Source: Fennellomyces sp. T-0311
Lineage: Eukaryota; Mucoromycota; Mucoromycetes; Mucorales; Lichtheimiaceae
Length of the DNA stretch: 64,000 nt
Direction: 5' to 3'
Assembly: GCA_025266875.1 (NCBI GenBank)
Contig: JALLLT010000021.1
Span: forward strand, 124,001 to 188,000
Notes under the pieces: model-generated
What the model saw: only the letters and a program-made list of their open reading frames with translations
The model's database searches: none
Told to the model about the DNA's origin: nothing
Part shown: positions 36,646 to 48,068 of the stretch, piece by piece
Layout: each line of letters opens with the position of its first letter
How positions within the stretch are numbered: the stretch's first letter is position 1
Made by a program: the position numbers and the translations under genes

Positions 36646-37847
36646 CTATCGATGCATCAATGAAGGTGGCATAAACACGTGCACATTCTCATCCCAGGCA
36701 CACGACGCCAACTGGCCTTCCACGTACAGGTTGAAATCCAGACCAAGCACGAATTCTGTGTGCGCATCATGGACCTCGATCATGTTCTGCCCGGGTGGCG
36801 CTGCCGTGTCCCAGAACCGGACGCTCATATCGTAGCCTGCGCTTGCAAGAATATTGGGTCGATGAGGCGACCACCGCACGCGACGCACCGCATACTCGTG
36901 GCCCGCCAGGCAAACCACTTCGCGATCCGTCCGACGCATGTCCCATACTTTGACCGTGCGATCCACTGATCCCGTGGCGAATAAGTTATCCTGATACTTG
37001 TTCCAATCCACGCATAAAATCTCGTTTTGGTGTGCGCGCAACGTCTGCACCGAACGTGGTGCCTTCAGATCCCAGATCTTGACCGTTTGATCGCCCGAAC
37101 CGGACAACAGCATGGTTGGATTGTAAGGCGACCATGCAGTGCTGTACACGCAGTGCGTGTGTTCTGTAAATGTCTGGATCGACCGTGGTGCTTGGGGTTC
37201 CACTACACAATCCACGGGTCAATTACATAAAATTTTCACATGGGCTCTGTTAAAGATACAAACAATTTTAACCGTGTGGTCCCAAGATCCACTCGCAAAC
37301 ACGTCCTTGGTGATCAAGTTCCATTCAACTGAAAACACTTCGCGCTGATGCTCCTGCCAGTTTTGGATGGGAAAGTCCTAACATAACGTAATCAGCACAC
37401 CGTCTCTCTCTCTCTCTGTCTCTCCGTACACATCCACACTTACAGAAAGAGTGATATCCCACATCTTGATAGATCCATCGCCACTTGACGTAACCAGCTG
37501 GTTCTCGTTCACTTCACTCCATGCCAAATCGAAAAGACCGTCTTGTGTGTCGTACCTATAGATTATGCACCTTTGAGTTATCCATGCTCTTTCGCTTTGG
37601 ACGCGCACTTACACTCTCTCTGTCATTAAACCTTCGGGCCCCCCAACAGCCATAAGCCAAAGCCGTCCATTGCCAACGAGACCGAAATTCGACGCCGTCG
37701 CCACTGCAAGCTTATTCTCGAAGAATGGGCTCCATTGAACCTAGTAAAAGTAAATGACCGTAAGCACTCGACATTCCAAGTTGCATCCTTCGAGTGGCAA
37801 TTTACAGAGTAACCGTTAAATCCTTCAGTTCTAAATTTTACAAACAT
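36646..37847 (-). CDS. PEX7: Peroxisomal PTS2 receptor Pex7 (WD40)
   Basis: Starts MFVKFRTEGFNGYSVQWSPF at 37847. After four short introns, six to seven WD repeats follow: LFDLAWSEVNENQLVTSSGD, VFSVEWNLITKDVFASGSWD, CVYSTAWSPYNPTMLLSGSG, ILCVDWNKYQDNLFATGSVD, AVRRVRWSPHRPNILASAGY, and FVLGLDFNLYVEGQLASCAW. The start and the GHEYAVRRV and HTEFVLGLDF blocks are specific to Pex7, the cytosolic receptor that carries PTS2-tagged enzymes such as thiolase to peroxisomes. At the last intron the frame is kept only if a GTATCT donor is used, giving TVKIVLEPQ where relatives have TVK(L/I)WDP. Either the conserved Trp is lost or one base is missing in the sequence. Length (about 320 residues) is normal. 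Confidence 0.9.
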
Positions 37848-38392
37848 GGTTGTGTGTGAAAGAAGCGACCAAGCACTATTGCTACGGATATGGAAAGCGG
37901 TTCTTTTTTTTGTGACTCCTCCAGCCCATGAGCAATTGTTGCTGACACAACATTTTTCATGCGTTCTTTCTTCGGTGCCTTCACAACGTACACCCCATTT
38001 TTTTTCATCTTGATCTGTCTTTGTTTGAATATCCATAGCATTGCCGTAGAAACTGCTTCCATGGTGATATCGATTCCTCTTTTACGCTGAATGTAAAGCT
38101 ATAGGTGCACTTGGTGCTATGTTCCGTTTAAGCTTTGGCATTTCCGTGGTTCACAGTTTGCTTGCTGGTGCTATGGAGGAATAGCACCTTTGCTACTTCT
38201 TTCATATTCCTGTGCGTGCGTGTCTGCACAATGTTCCTGTATCAAAGAAGATGGCCAGACAAACAGTTCTCGTAATTGGCATGATCCTCGTACAATATAT
38301 GTAGCAAAGCAGACACTACCTTCGTCAACAGATTACGTCGATATGAGCTAGCTCATTTTATAGGTATTCAAGGAATCATAGGTATTGTGCAA
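37848..38392. other. Intergenic, no gene seen
   Basis: Spacer between the 5' end of PEX7 and the 3' end of the F-box/LRR gene. No feature recognised beyond a possible PEX7 promoter. Confidence 0.4.
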
Positions 38393-40323
38393 CTAGTGAA
38401 GGAGATGGTGGAAATCCAGTTTAGCGACACCATCTTCACGCAATATGCCATATGTCTGGGGGTCTCCGTATTCGTCAAAGAGGCGGTAGTACTTGAGCTT
38501 ACGTGCATTGTTCAGAAAAATACTACGCGCTTGCTTGTCGATGATACACGAGCAAAAGTCCACTGAAACGAGGTGTTCCATCTTGGCAATCATCCGGAGC
38601 AACTGTGTAGACAGCCTGAACTCTCCGATCTCCAGCGTATCCACCCTGTTATTCTTGCACTTTGCTACGGCATTGACGAACTTCCATAATGATGCTGTTG
38701 TGCAGTCGTTGAAGCTATCGACAAAGTGGATGGCTCGCAAAGTTTGAATTGATGCGATCAAGGAGAGAATACGCTCGTTGCAACAATTGAGTTGAATTGT
38801 TTGCAGCGAACTTCTGGCACCAAGATCGGCATGCTTCTTCAATAAACCATACAACGCACCATCGTGGTAGTTGATTCCCTGTTCGCGAGAGTACTGCAAG
38901 CTCAAATATCGGAGACATTCGAGAGTTTCCAGCGCACGGAGTATGGCTGGATGGATATTGTCGCCGGTATCCATAAGGGCAACTTGCTCCAGACGTGAAC
39001 TCTGTTTGATGATCGACGTAATCGCGTGGCTACAGCAGTGGATATAACTGCATGAGAAGCTTTGAAGATTGGGAAGATGGACATTCATCAAGCCTGCTGT
39101 CCATATTCCGTGATTGACAGCTGAATCGGGATACAACTCGATGCCCAGATGCTCAAGTGTACGTTGATGATCTTTGATAACCGACACGAATTGCTCGGCA
39201 TGATAGTTTCCGATCTGTTGCAGCTTGAGTAGCTTGAGACCCGGCTTCTTATGTGCTCTGGAGAGTCTGTCATACTCGACCCAGCTTGGCTCGTCATCGA
39301 CGTAGCTGTGAAAGTCAATATATTGCATCTGAGGACACAGACGAAGCACAAGGAGTAGATCCTGCCCCAAGCTGCTTGAATAGCCTCCCAGGCGGGCTTC
39401 AGATATCATGTCAGACACGAAGGTGCTGGGCGGCATAGAGCAACTTGTGAGTGCGCCGTAGCATTGATCAATGACGCCAACTCGAAGGCAGCGCAGTTGG
39501 GGGCAACGTCGCAAGATGGGTATCATCCAGTTTTTCTTGTCCAATGTGGCTGCCAAGCATAGGTAGGTAATGTTGAACTTTGTGTCCGGCATGACAGTCC
39601 AGTACGGATCGACAGCTGGTTCCTTTGCATTGATGTTGCCTGGGTCAGGACGCTGGAATGCCTTGAGCGTAAAGTGCGTCAGCTTCGGGCACTGATCCAA
39701 AAGGGGTGTAATCGCCAGATTACGGTCATGATCGAGAAACACAAGCTTGGTCAACTGCTGCGTCAGTGCCGTCATTGCTTTCAAGAACGTGTCTTGATCA
39801 ACGATTCGACACATGTCAAAGCCTATCCAACGTCACTTCGGAATCCCAATCAGCCGTATGTGCTTTCCTTACATAAGACTTGTAGCCTCGTGCAGTTTGT
39901 GTCTTGCAGGATGCGCAGCATCTCGAGATTCTCGTCTTCATCGTGAAAATGCATCATCGTCACCTGCTTCACGTGTGGCCCGAGGCACAGATGCAGCGAC
40001 TTGTTCTCCAAGACGTCTGAAAAGCCTGCCAGCTCCACTTTGCTCCAGACGGCAGCGGAAAGAGACGGGACACGATCTCTCCAAAGCCTGGACACCGCCA
40101 TCGCATTCATGCAGTCCTTTTTGGTCAGAAACGAAAACACTTGGGTTGCGACTTCGCAGGTCAAGAGAACGGGGTTCACGCGTGTCTTGTCGTCGTCAGC
40201 CTGTTGAGAAGAGTGAGGATCATCATTGCTCTGATTGGCAATGCGCAATGGCAATGGATCAATGTTGCCGTGCTGTGATGATCTGTATCGCGCACCAGCG
40301 GACTGGTTCTTGTTGAGGCTCAT
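38393..40323 (-). CDS. F-box/leucine-rich-repeat protein
   Basis: Two exons (40323-39873 and 39822-38393) around a 50 bp intron give 626 residues. After a polar N-terminus the F-box reads NPVLLTCEVATQVFSFLTKK, then DCMNAMAVSRLWRDRVPSLS. The rest is leucine-rich-repeat-like, with repeated L-x-x-L-x-L units such as CPKLTHFTLKAF, CPQLRCLRVGVI, LEHLGIELYPDS, LRYLSLQYSR and VDTLEIGEFRLS. By family rule the F-box docks Skp1 of an SCF ubiquitin ligase, while the repeats bind the substrate. Such proteins form large lineage-specific sets in mucoralean fungi. A mosaic pseudogene copy lies at 50955-52190. Confidence 0.88.
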
Positions 40324-41622
40324 GTGGATGCAGAGATAGAGAAAGAAAGACGCTCTGACAACATTTTAGAGACATCGATTCCTTTTGATGAGCTGTTGAG
40401 TCACTCAATGTTTGGAGCCTGGTTCTAGCATGTCAATCGGTGCTTCGATAAAAAAAGGGGCTGTTTTGATGCTCTTAAATAGAAACTAGTAGGTATACAC
40501 GTAAAGGCTTGTTATGCATTATTTTGAGCGAGTGTTACTGATGCAGTAGACATCAAGTCCAGTATGTATTATTGTCAGGTTGTCTATCTATACACTTTTG
40601 AGGCCTCTCAACGGTGCGCTTAACCAAAGCACGCGCGTACCAATATGCACATCTTTATAATATACCGTGGTATTGACTTGTATTTATAAGTGCGATACAA
40701 GCATCGGGTCTAAAAAGCACGTATAACTGGAAAATAGATAATCCGGAAGCTTCAGCTTCCAGAAAAAGGCTTCGATGATCGCGGGCAAATGGAAGACAGC
40801 AGGTGCAGTTATTCATGTGGGAAAAGAAAACGAGGTCCAAGACGTAGTATACGAGTACGTATAAACTAATCATGAGGCTCTCTTGACCAGCTCTTTTGTA
40901 CCAGGCACACTAAGGAAGAAATCGGTCTTTTTTGGAATTACTAGTCTATTAACAAAGACACCGGGCACGTACCAAGAACGCCTCGTACAAGGACGGTCAA
41001 GAACTATGCTCCCAAGAGAATATGCAGAAGAACTAGAAGGGTCAACTCCAGGTTGTCATATCGAATACCCAGAAACAAGGAAAAAAGCATTCACCTCTTG
41101 GCTTAATTTTTTATCCATGGTCATATTTTATACGACCAAAATGAACGTTGCTTTGTTATACTCTCTAGATGTCTATATATATATATCTCCAGGTGTAACG
41201 CTTACGCGAGAAAGATAAGGGAAAGCAAGAGGAACTTTGCGCTTGTGCGTATATTTGATATAGCGTCTGGGATATAAAGTAGCAATATTACTAATATAAG
41301 CAATTGCACATACAATGATATGCATTGTTGTTGTACATATGCATCGTGCTTATTAATTGGATCATTTACTATTGTTTGATAGCTTGTTGATCTAGTACTA
41401 CCGCTGCTGTCAAAATCATCCGAAAAGGAAGCGGGTTACGTATTTCTATTTCCATAAGTTATTCCACCAGAAAATCGGATGCGTCAACGATTACCATTTT
41501 GGGATAAAATACCCCTTCTATTCCTTATTCCGAAAGCGCTTTCTGCAATTCGATACAAATAGGTATAGTTTCATTCTTTGCAAGCTATCGAGATCTATTA
41601 ATCAGCAATGGACATGCCATCA
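40324..41622. other. Intergenic, no gene seen
   Basis: The first about 110 bp upstream of the F-box/LRR gene (to about 40430) is duplicated at about 52085-52190. The open frame 40883-41218 (plus) lacks recognisable motifs and was not called. Confidence 0.45.
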
Positions 41623-41630
41623 TATATAAA
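41623..41630 (+). promoter_or_regulatory. TATA box of the alcohol dehydrogenase gene
   Basis: TATATAAA lies 72 bp upstream of the ATG at 41702. No in-frame start lies between, and a CT/CA-rich leader follows. Placement is typical of a strongly regulated fungal promoter. Confidence 0.55.
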
Positions 41631-41701
41631 AGCGGGCTCAAGAAGAAACGATACCTATTAGCATCAGCAACAATAATCTTTCAAGTACTGCTACTACTAC
41701 A

Positions 41702-42944
41702 ATGACAAGCGAAAATACTTTCCACGGATGGGCCTCTTTTGGCAAAGGTAACTTAATTTGTGCTATTTACATACGTTCATACAAACATCATGCTAACGAA
41801 ATTCGTTTGATAATTAGACCAACCATTGAAATGGACCGAATTGCAGCTCAAGCAGTTTGACGACGATGACGTCGAAATTGATGTTACCCATTGTGGCATC
41901 TGTGGTTCAGATCTTCACACCATTGACAGTGGATGGGGACCCACAGATTATCCTTGCGTTGTTGGCCATGAGGTTTGAGATACAACTACTTATTCCATAT
42001 ATTTCCATATATTGACCTCTCGCTATCTAGATTACCGGTGTTGTCACCAAAGTTGGCAAAAATGTAACCGATTTTCAGGTCGGAAACAGAGTAGGCGTAG
42101 GTGCTCAAAGCGGCTCGTGTGGCAATTGCAAGGAATGCAACAGCGACCAGGAAAACCTTTGCCGTAACAATATGGTCCAAACCTATAACGGTCGTTGGTC
42201 CAATGGCGACAAGACATATGGCGGCTATGCGGATAAATGGCGCGGCAACCAACGCTTTGTGTTCAAGATTCCTGACGACATGTCTAACGAACTGGCTGCC
42301 ACATTCTTTTGTGCTGGTGTTACAACTTATGCCCCTCTGAAACGTCACGGTGTATCTATGGGATCGCGTGTTGGTGTTATTGGTGTTGGAGGTTTAGGTC
42401 ACTATGCTGTACGTTGACATCGGAAAAATATATTACCACTATATAGCCTGTTACTAATTAGCATATTTTTATATAGATCCAATGGGCCCGAGCCATGGGC
42501 GCAGAGGTTTTAGTTATCTCAAGTTCTGATCGTAAGCGTGAAGATGCCAAGGCATTAGGTGCTACTGACTATGTTGTCGTCAGTGATACCAAAGGACTGG
42601 CTGATCGAGCTGGAACATTATCACACATGATCTGCACCAACTTTGCAAACAACTGGGAATGGAGTCAACAATTGTCACTGCTCGAACCGAACGGCAAATT
42701 TATTATGGTCGCCGCGCCAGAAACCCCACTCACCAATATTTCTGCGTTCAGCTTCATCCAACATCAAATCTCATTCTCGGGTTCATTGATCGGTTCGCCC
42801 AAGGATATTCGCGATATGCTCGAATTTGCTGCCAAAACGGGTGTAAAGCCGTGGATCCAAAAGTATCCCATGACTCAGGTTGCAGATGCTGTGCAAGCTA
42901 TGAGAGATGGCAAAGCTAGATATCGATTTGTTTTAGAAAACTAG
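41702..42944 (+). CDS. Zinc-dependent alcohol dehydrogenase (Adh6/CAD type)
   Basis: Four exons (41702-41747, 41818-41972, 42031-42408, 42477-42944) give 348 residues. The catalytic zinc site is seen in THCGICGSDLHT and VVGHEITG. The structural zinc site is the four-Cys lobe GSCGNCKECNSDQENLC. The cofactor fold has GVIGVGGLGHYAIQWARAMG, and SSSDRK after the second strand favours NADPH, as in yeast Adh6/Adh7 and plant cinnamyl alcohol dehydrogenases. The KTYGGYADKW and FSGSLIGSPKDIRDMLEFAA blocks are also typical. The enzyme should reduce aldehydes, including aromatic ones, to alcohols in the cytosol. It is followed 333 bp downstream by a P450 gene on the same strand, so the two may share a pathway (inference). 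Confidence 0.93.
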
Positions 42945-43218
42945 AAATATTATAATAAATTTTCATGTCGTCAAGGTTAAGCAGTTGTTATTCTATAATA
43001 TACTTACGTGAAACGCACGAAAGCTCTTGGCCAAAGTACTTTGGATGTTGCGAATTTACCATGATTAAATGGGTACTCTGAAAGATTATTACAGAACTCG
43101 AGGATTTGCGCATATCGGGAGTGTGTATGACTGTGTCGGCGAAATTCGGTATGCAAAGTCGTGCATGCATGGCGTTCAATTAGTCAAGTCATGCGCAGGA
43201 GAGAATATACAGAAATAA

Positions 43219-43226
43219 TATATAAG
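43219..43226 (+). promoter_or_regulatory. TATA box of the P450 gene
   Basis: TATATAAG lies 52 bp upstream of the chosen ATG at 43278. This supports that start over the in-frame ATG at 43161, which lies upstream of the box. Confidence 0.5.
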
Positions 43227-43277
43227 GAGAGGCTACGAAAAGGCCCAATTTTAAATGACTTTTTTTTTTATCAAAGT

Positions 43278-44963
43278 ATGGAACGTGGCGGTATCCTTAC
43301 AACGATATCAAACTTTCTGCTTAACCAATACGTGACTGATCCAAGTCGCTTTATTGTGTGTACCGGTGGCACATTACTTACAACATGGACTCTGTTACAA
43401 CTCATCAAAAATCGGAAACAACGACAAGTCAATAACACGATACCAACTGTTTCTGGTGCACTTCCAGTATTTGGGCACGTTTTCAAGTTTGACAGCAACC
43501 CGCTGGGATTTGTCCAAAGATGTAAGGCCAAGTATGGCCCAGTATTCAATATAGAACTTTTTACCCAAACATACACTGTCCTGACTGGTAAAACAATTCG
43601 GGAGCTGCTTACGGCATCACCAAAATACGTCAGCTTTCTTGAAGGTGTAGAGACTGTGCTTCCAATGCAGAGGCTTATACGATTAACCTATGGGCATAAG
43701 CAGATGGAAGAAGAGGTTGATCCTCTGAAAACGCATCCCAGTAAGTAAAGTCAAATTTTACGTTCTCTTTTCATGACAATAAATCTAATGGATATCCATT
43801 CAGTTGCGGTCCTCATCAAGCAGAACCTCAAGCCGCATCAAGTTGGCATATTCTCCAGCCGCATCCAAGAGGCATTCAAAAAAGTGCTTGGTGAAGAGCT
43901 CAATATAAAACCAGGGGAAACAATTCAGATCGAACCTTGGCGCTTTCTATTACATGCGGTATCACGTATAAGCTGCTTATGCTTTGCCGGTAGACGTGTT
44001 GGGACCAACAAAGAGCTTGTTCATGGCATGGCAGGGCTTACTCAAAGCATCATCAATGCAAGCACGATATTAATGATTCTTCCCGACTGGATTGGTGATT
44101 TGGTCGTCCAACGCTACTTTTCCTTGGAACCCCAACTCGATCTGTTGATGGACTTACTGGTACCTCTACTCAAAGATATTCGTTCAGGAGAAATACCTGG
44201 CGACGATGACGAAGCAACACTTGTCAGCATGATATTGAAGCTTCCCAAAGATGATGGTTCATCGCGATCGCCGGAAGAAGCAGCATTTCACTTTAAAACC
44301 ATTGCATCGGTTAGCATTCACACAACAGCTCACTACACCAGTTTTGCACTGCATGAACTCGCGTGTCGCCCACAACTTATCAAGGAACTACGTAATGAAA
44401 TTGCCAAACTTGATGAACGTACGCCAGAAACCGTCGACACTATTGCATTGCTTGATTCATTTCTACGAGAAGTTTTCCGGTGCAACACTTCTAATTTGGA
44501 TCTTCATCATTTGGCGCTCCAGGATTTTGTACTTTCCACTGGTCAAGTCATCCCTAAAGGAAGTCTGATAGTTGCCGCCTCGGATGATGCTCATAGAGAT
44601 CCTGATTTAACATTGCCGTACGAAAAGTCACTTGATGAGTTTGATGCGTATCGTTTTGTAAAAGTGACAAAAGAGAAATGTAGCTCAACGGTCGGCATAG
44701 ATTTTGTTACTTTTGGACTGGGTGGTCATAGGTAAATACCTTTTTTTTAACAAGATGCTATGATATTACTTTGGGTTCTTACTCTTTCTGGCTTCAGCTG
44801 TCCTGGGCGCTATTTCGCTGTTATTGAAATCAAATACATGTTGGCCGAGCTCCTGATGTGCTTCAAGATTTCCACGCCTTCCGGAAAGCGTGCACCCAAC
44901 TATTGTCCTATGGGTATGATCAAGTATCCTCCAAAAGAAGACATTATTTTTGAAGCGTACTAG
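43278..44963 (+). CDS. Cytochrome P450 (CYP509-like)
   Basis: Three exons (43278-43740, 43804-44731, 44798-44963) give 518 residues. An N-terminal membrane anchor (FIVCTGGTLLTTWTLLQLI) and a proline hinge (IPTVSGALPVFGHVFKF) come first. The I-helix region reads IASVSIHTTAHYTSFALHEL and lacks the usual acid before the Thr pair. The ExxR motif is in SFLREVFRCN. The heme loop, completed by the last splice, is FGLGGHSCPGRYFA with the Cys ligand. The gene order of motifs and length are normal. The style matches P450s expanded in Mucoromycota, of the CYP509 type from memory. It is an ER-bound mono-oxygenase of unknown substrate. The upstream in-frame extension to 43161 looks like leader. Confidence 0.9.
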
Positions 44964-47900
44964 TGCAGCCATAAGCTCTATTACTACTAACATTATCTAT
45001 CCATAACAACACGAACACATAGTAATAAAGTATACATACGCCATTATATAACTACCTTGAAACTTCTTTTATGGGTTTCGTAGCAATTGAAAAACAAAGA
45101 GTCTATTTACTCGGAGGAATCATAGTTTGAGTGATATCGATTTCACTCTGAATGTAGCAGTTGGTAAATGCGTAGCCAAGGATGAAAGCAAAAGGCTTCC
45201 TAATAAAATTCGGCGCATGATACATCACATCTTACACAGTCAATGCAGTATATTTAGAAACAGCTACGGTATTAGTGACCAAATCGCCTATAAAATATGG
45301 TTGTACCGTAAGTTAATAACAAATGGAAGGGAGACAAACAGACGAACTTATAGTCCATACGTAAAATAGCTCACTTGTTTGATTCATATTGGAAGTGAAC
45401 TGGATATTTTTTTACAACGTAAACGGAGAAACGCTTATAAAATGCACGTGTAAATACACGAAGATCCAGACGAGAAAGAACTTTATAATTTCTTGATACG
45501 TATTCGCATGTAATGTTATATTGCTTAACCAACACTTGTACATGTACGGATTGATTTGATACCAAAACACTGAGCTGGGTAATATTAACGAATATGCTCA
45601 TATTTGAGAGTATCTATTGAAATGAATTCGCAGAATCATTATATGTAACTTCTCTTTTTGGGTTGTTATCCGGTAGCACCAATGCGTCCGTACAACGAGG
45701 TTAGAACACCAGAAGGGTTATATAATTATCGATATAGATTATTTTGATAGCATATACGTAGCTTGACCAATATATTTTGGGGACAATTGCTTAGATCTTG
45801 AAAGTATTTCTATATTAGTGACTGAGTGTCGCTGGTCGCTATTGCGTACTTATTCGTGTTTATAAGCATAAATACGAGTAAGAGAAATCGGAACATGATC
45901 ATTATTCTGCCGTTTCTTTGTACTTAATTAAATGGACCAATATAAGTTCTGGTAAATCGTCGCTTCCTGTCTGTGTAATCGGGTAATCTAATAGTGTATA
46001 CTTACTTTATACAACAATTGCAGGAATACGTATGAACATAGGATCTTGTTCGGTTATCAATGTTGAATGCAGTTATATACAATGCATTTTTTCTTAGCAA
46101 CTCGTGTGTGTAACAGTGCTTAGAAAACACGAACTTCTTCGGGTCTATATAATGTAACGAGGTATATTCTATAAATCGTGTAAAATGCCTACAGGCTGGC
46201 AAGCCGTATCTAGTTTTAGCCACTCATGGGTTTGTGCATGTACCTTTGGAGTTGCACTTATATCTGTCGTATTAAATATTGCATGCTCGTCAATGCAAAA
46301 TAGCCTTTTGGCAGCATAATTGATATTGCTTATTTAAGAAGCTTTCGGAGAAATGGGGACCCGAATTAGCCTTGTAAACTCTTTTTTCTCGTAGGAATAA
46401 GGCATATTAGTTCGGTAACCCTTTACTCAGTCATCGGACTCGCACCAATATCTGACGATGCGTGTAACTGTCCATCAGATAATTTATGCATAAAGTAGTA
46501 AGTCAAACGTCGCTTTAGAAAGTTATGCTTAATACTAAACTTCTCAGTTTTTTTTTTTATCAGATTTTATCACCGGTAATACGTATACAAATTGGTTAAA
46601 CATGTATAAATTACTCAGTAACGTGTAAATAACAATCGCCTAGTTATACGAGGTAGCAGTATATTCCTTAGAAAAAATTACTGCTACCGGTATTTTATAC
46701 AGAGCATAGCTCGTTCGTTTGTTAGCATCGTAAGACAGCTTTCTCTTCTCAATGGGACTGTATCACCACATTTAAATAATAACAAGTGGATGAAAAGTTA
46801 CGCTACAGCATTAGAAAGAAACTTGTGGGAATCAAGGCTACAAAAATGGACTCGATATATTGAGGGACATATATAAATGAATCTAGTATATTACTGCGCA
46901 TATTACTCGACTTTAGAAACAGTTTAATCCTACCTTTGTTGAAGGTGAAGCAGCCAAAAAGCTAATTATTATCCACGATATACAGTATTAGAAAGCGCAG
47001 AATATAAGTATATCAGTATAAACAATATGCTTCTCATTAAAGAGCGGCTTTGGTTGATATCAAATTAATTTTACACACGCATTGGAATGCGACGCGTCGA
47101 ATTTCTTTCGGAAAATCGAAATTCAAGAGTAGATGGTAAAACAAATGATGCGTTAGTATTCTGTTCACTTGTTTTGGTTCGAATGCATTCTCTTAATAAA
47201 TATGATCGTGAATTCAATCGGCAACAGAGTATCTTTCGGGTTAATTAACAGCGTGATATTGTACCCCTATATGGCAAGTTGATACGACGATCCAAGAAGC
47301 CGATCGCTTCGCATTCTTATTGAATTTTTGACTCTAGCCCATATTCTCTCTCCTTATGCTATAGAACGTTGTCATGGTACTCCCAGCTTTGATACAACTA
47401 GAGTTGTTTATCCAAGATCCAAATGATCGCCGTAATCAAGAGCGGAATCGACAAAGTTAATGCGTTTCGTCGAATACTACTAGATAGTAGAGAACCTTCT
47501 ACATGTTTTGCTTATACAGGTATAGTACATGCTTGGGAGAGGACTTCTACTTGTACATATCTGTTTATACTATGTATAGGTGTCTAATTACGGACACGAT
47601 GTAGTGTTTTTCGTGGATACGGATGATAAAGGCTGATACATAGTTGTTACAGCAACGTATGAATTCAATATTATCGCACAGCTACTTTCATTATAATAAG
47701 TCATGCAACGTATACTACTCGTCAGCGTTTATAAAGATGGCGCCAAGCCATATACTATCCGTGGAGATTGCATACTGAAGCAATTAAAGCATTACACCAA
47801 TGCTTAGTTAAAAAAGTCGGTGCCTAATTGAAATTGGTATCACGCGCGGTTGCGGTCGGGTGGCATAATTAAGCGAAATGCTGTAACAATGGTGTGAGTG

Positions 47901-48068
47901 GCTCGTGGTTCAATGATTTTTAAGTCAGTGAAGAGATGGATCGAAAAACACAAAGCTTGCCGAATTGCCTTTTTAGGAGCGGTTGCAAAGGAATCGCCCT
48001 GGCTGAAATTAATGCGTAAAGTGGAGTAGACCCGACGACGTTTTTCTGCCTTTTTTTTCCCTCTCAAA
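44964..48068. other. AT-rich gene desert
   Basis: About 3.1 kb with no gene, RNA or clear repeat seen. Open frames are all short. TATA-like and poly-T runs are common. The minus-strand frame 47840-48094 overlaps the start of the TBC gene and is likely chance. Confidence 0.5.

Noticed and set aside
39813..40316. Open frame of 167 codons on the plus strand, repeated at 51526-52044
   Set aside because: Both lie opposite the duplicated F-box region. Their similarity simply reflects the duplicated DNA.
40883..41218. Open frame of 111 codons, possible transporter fragment
   Set aside because: No known motif, no clear start context and no neighbouring exons that fit.
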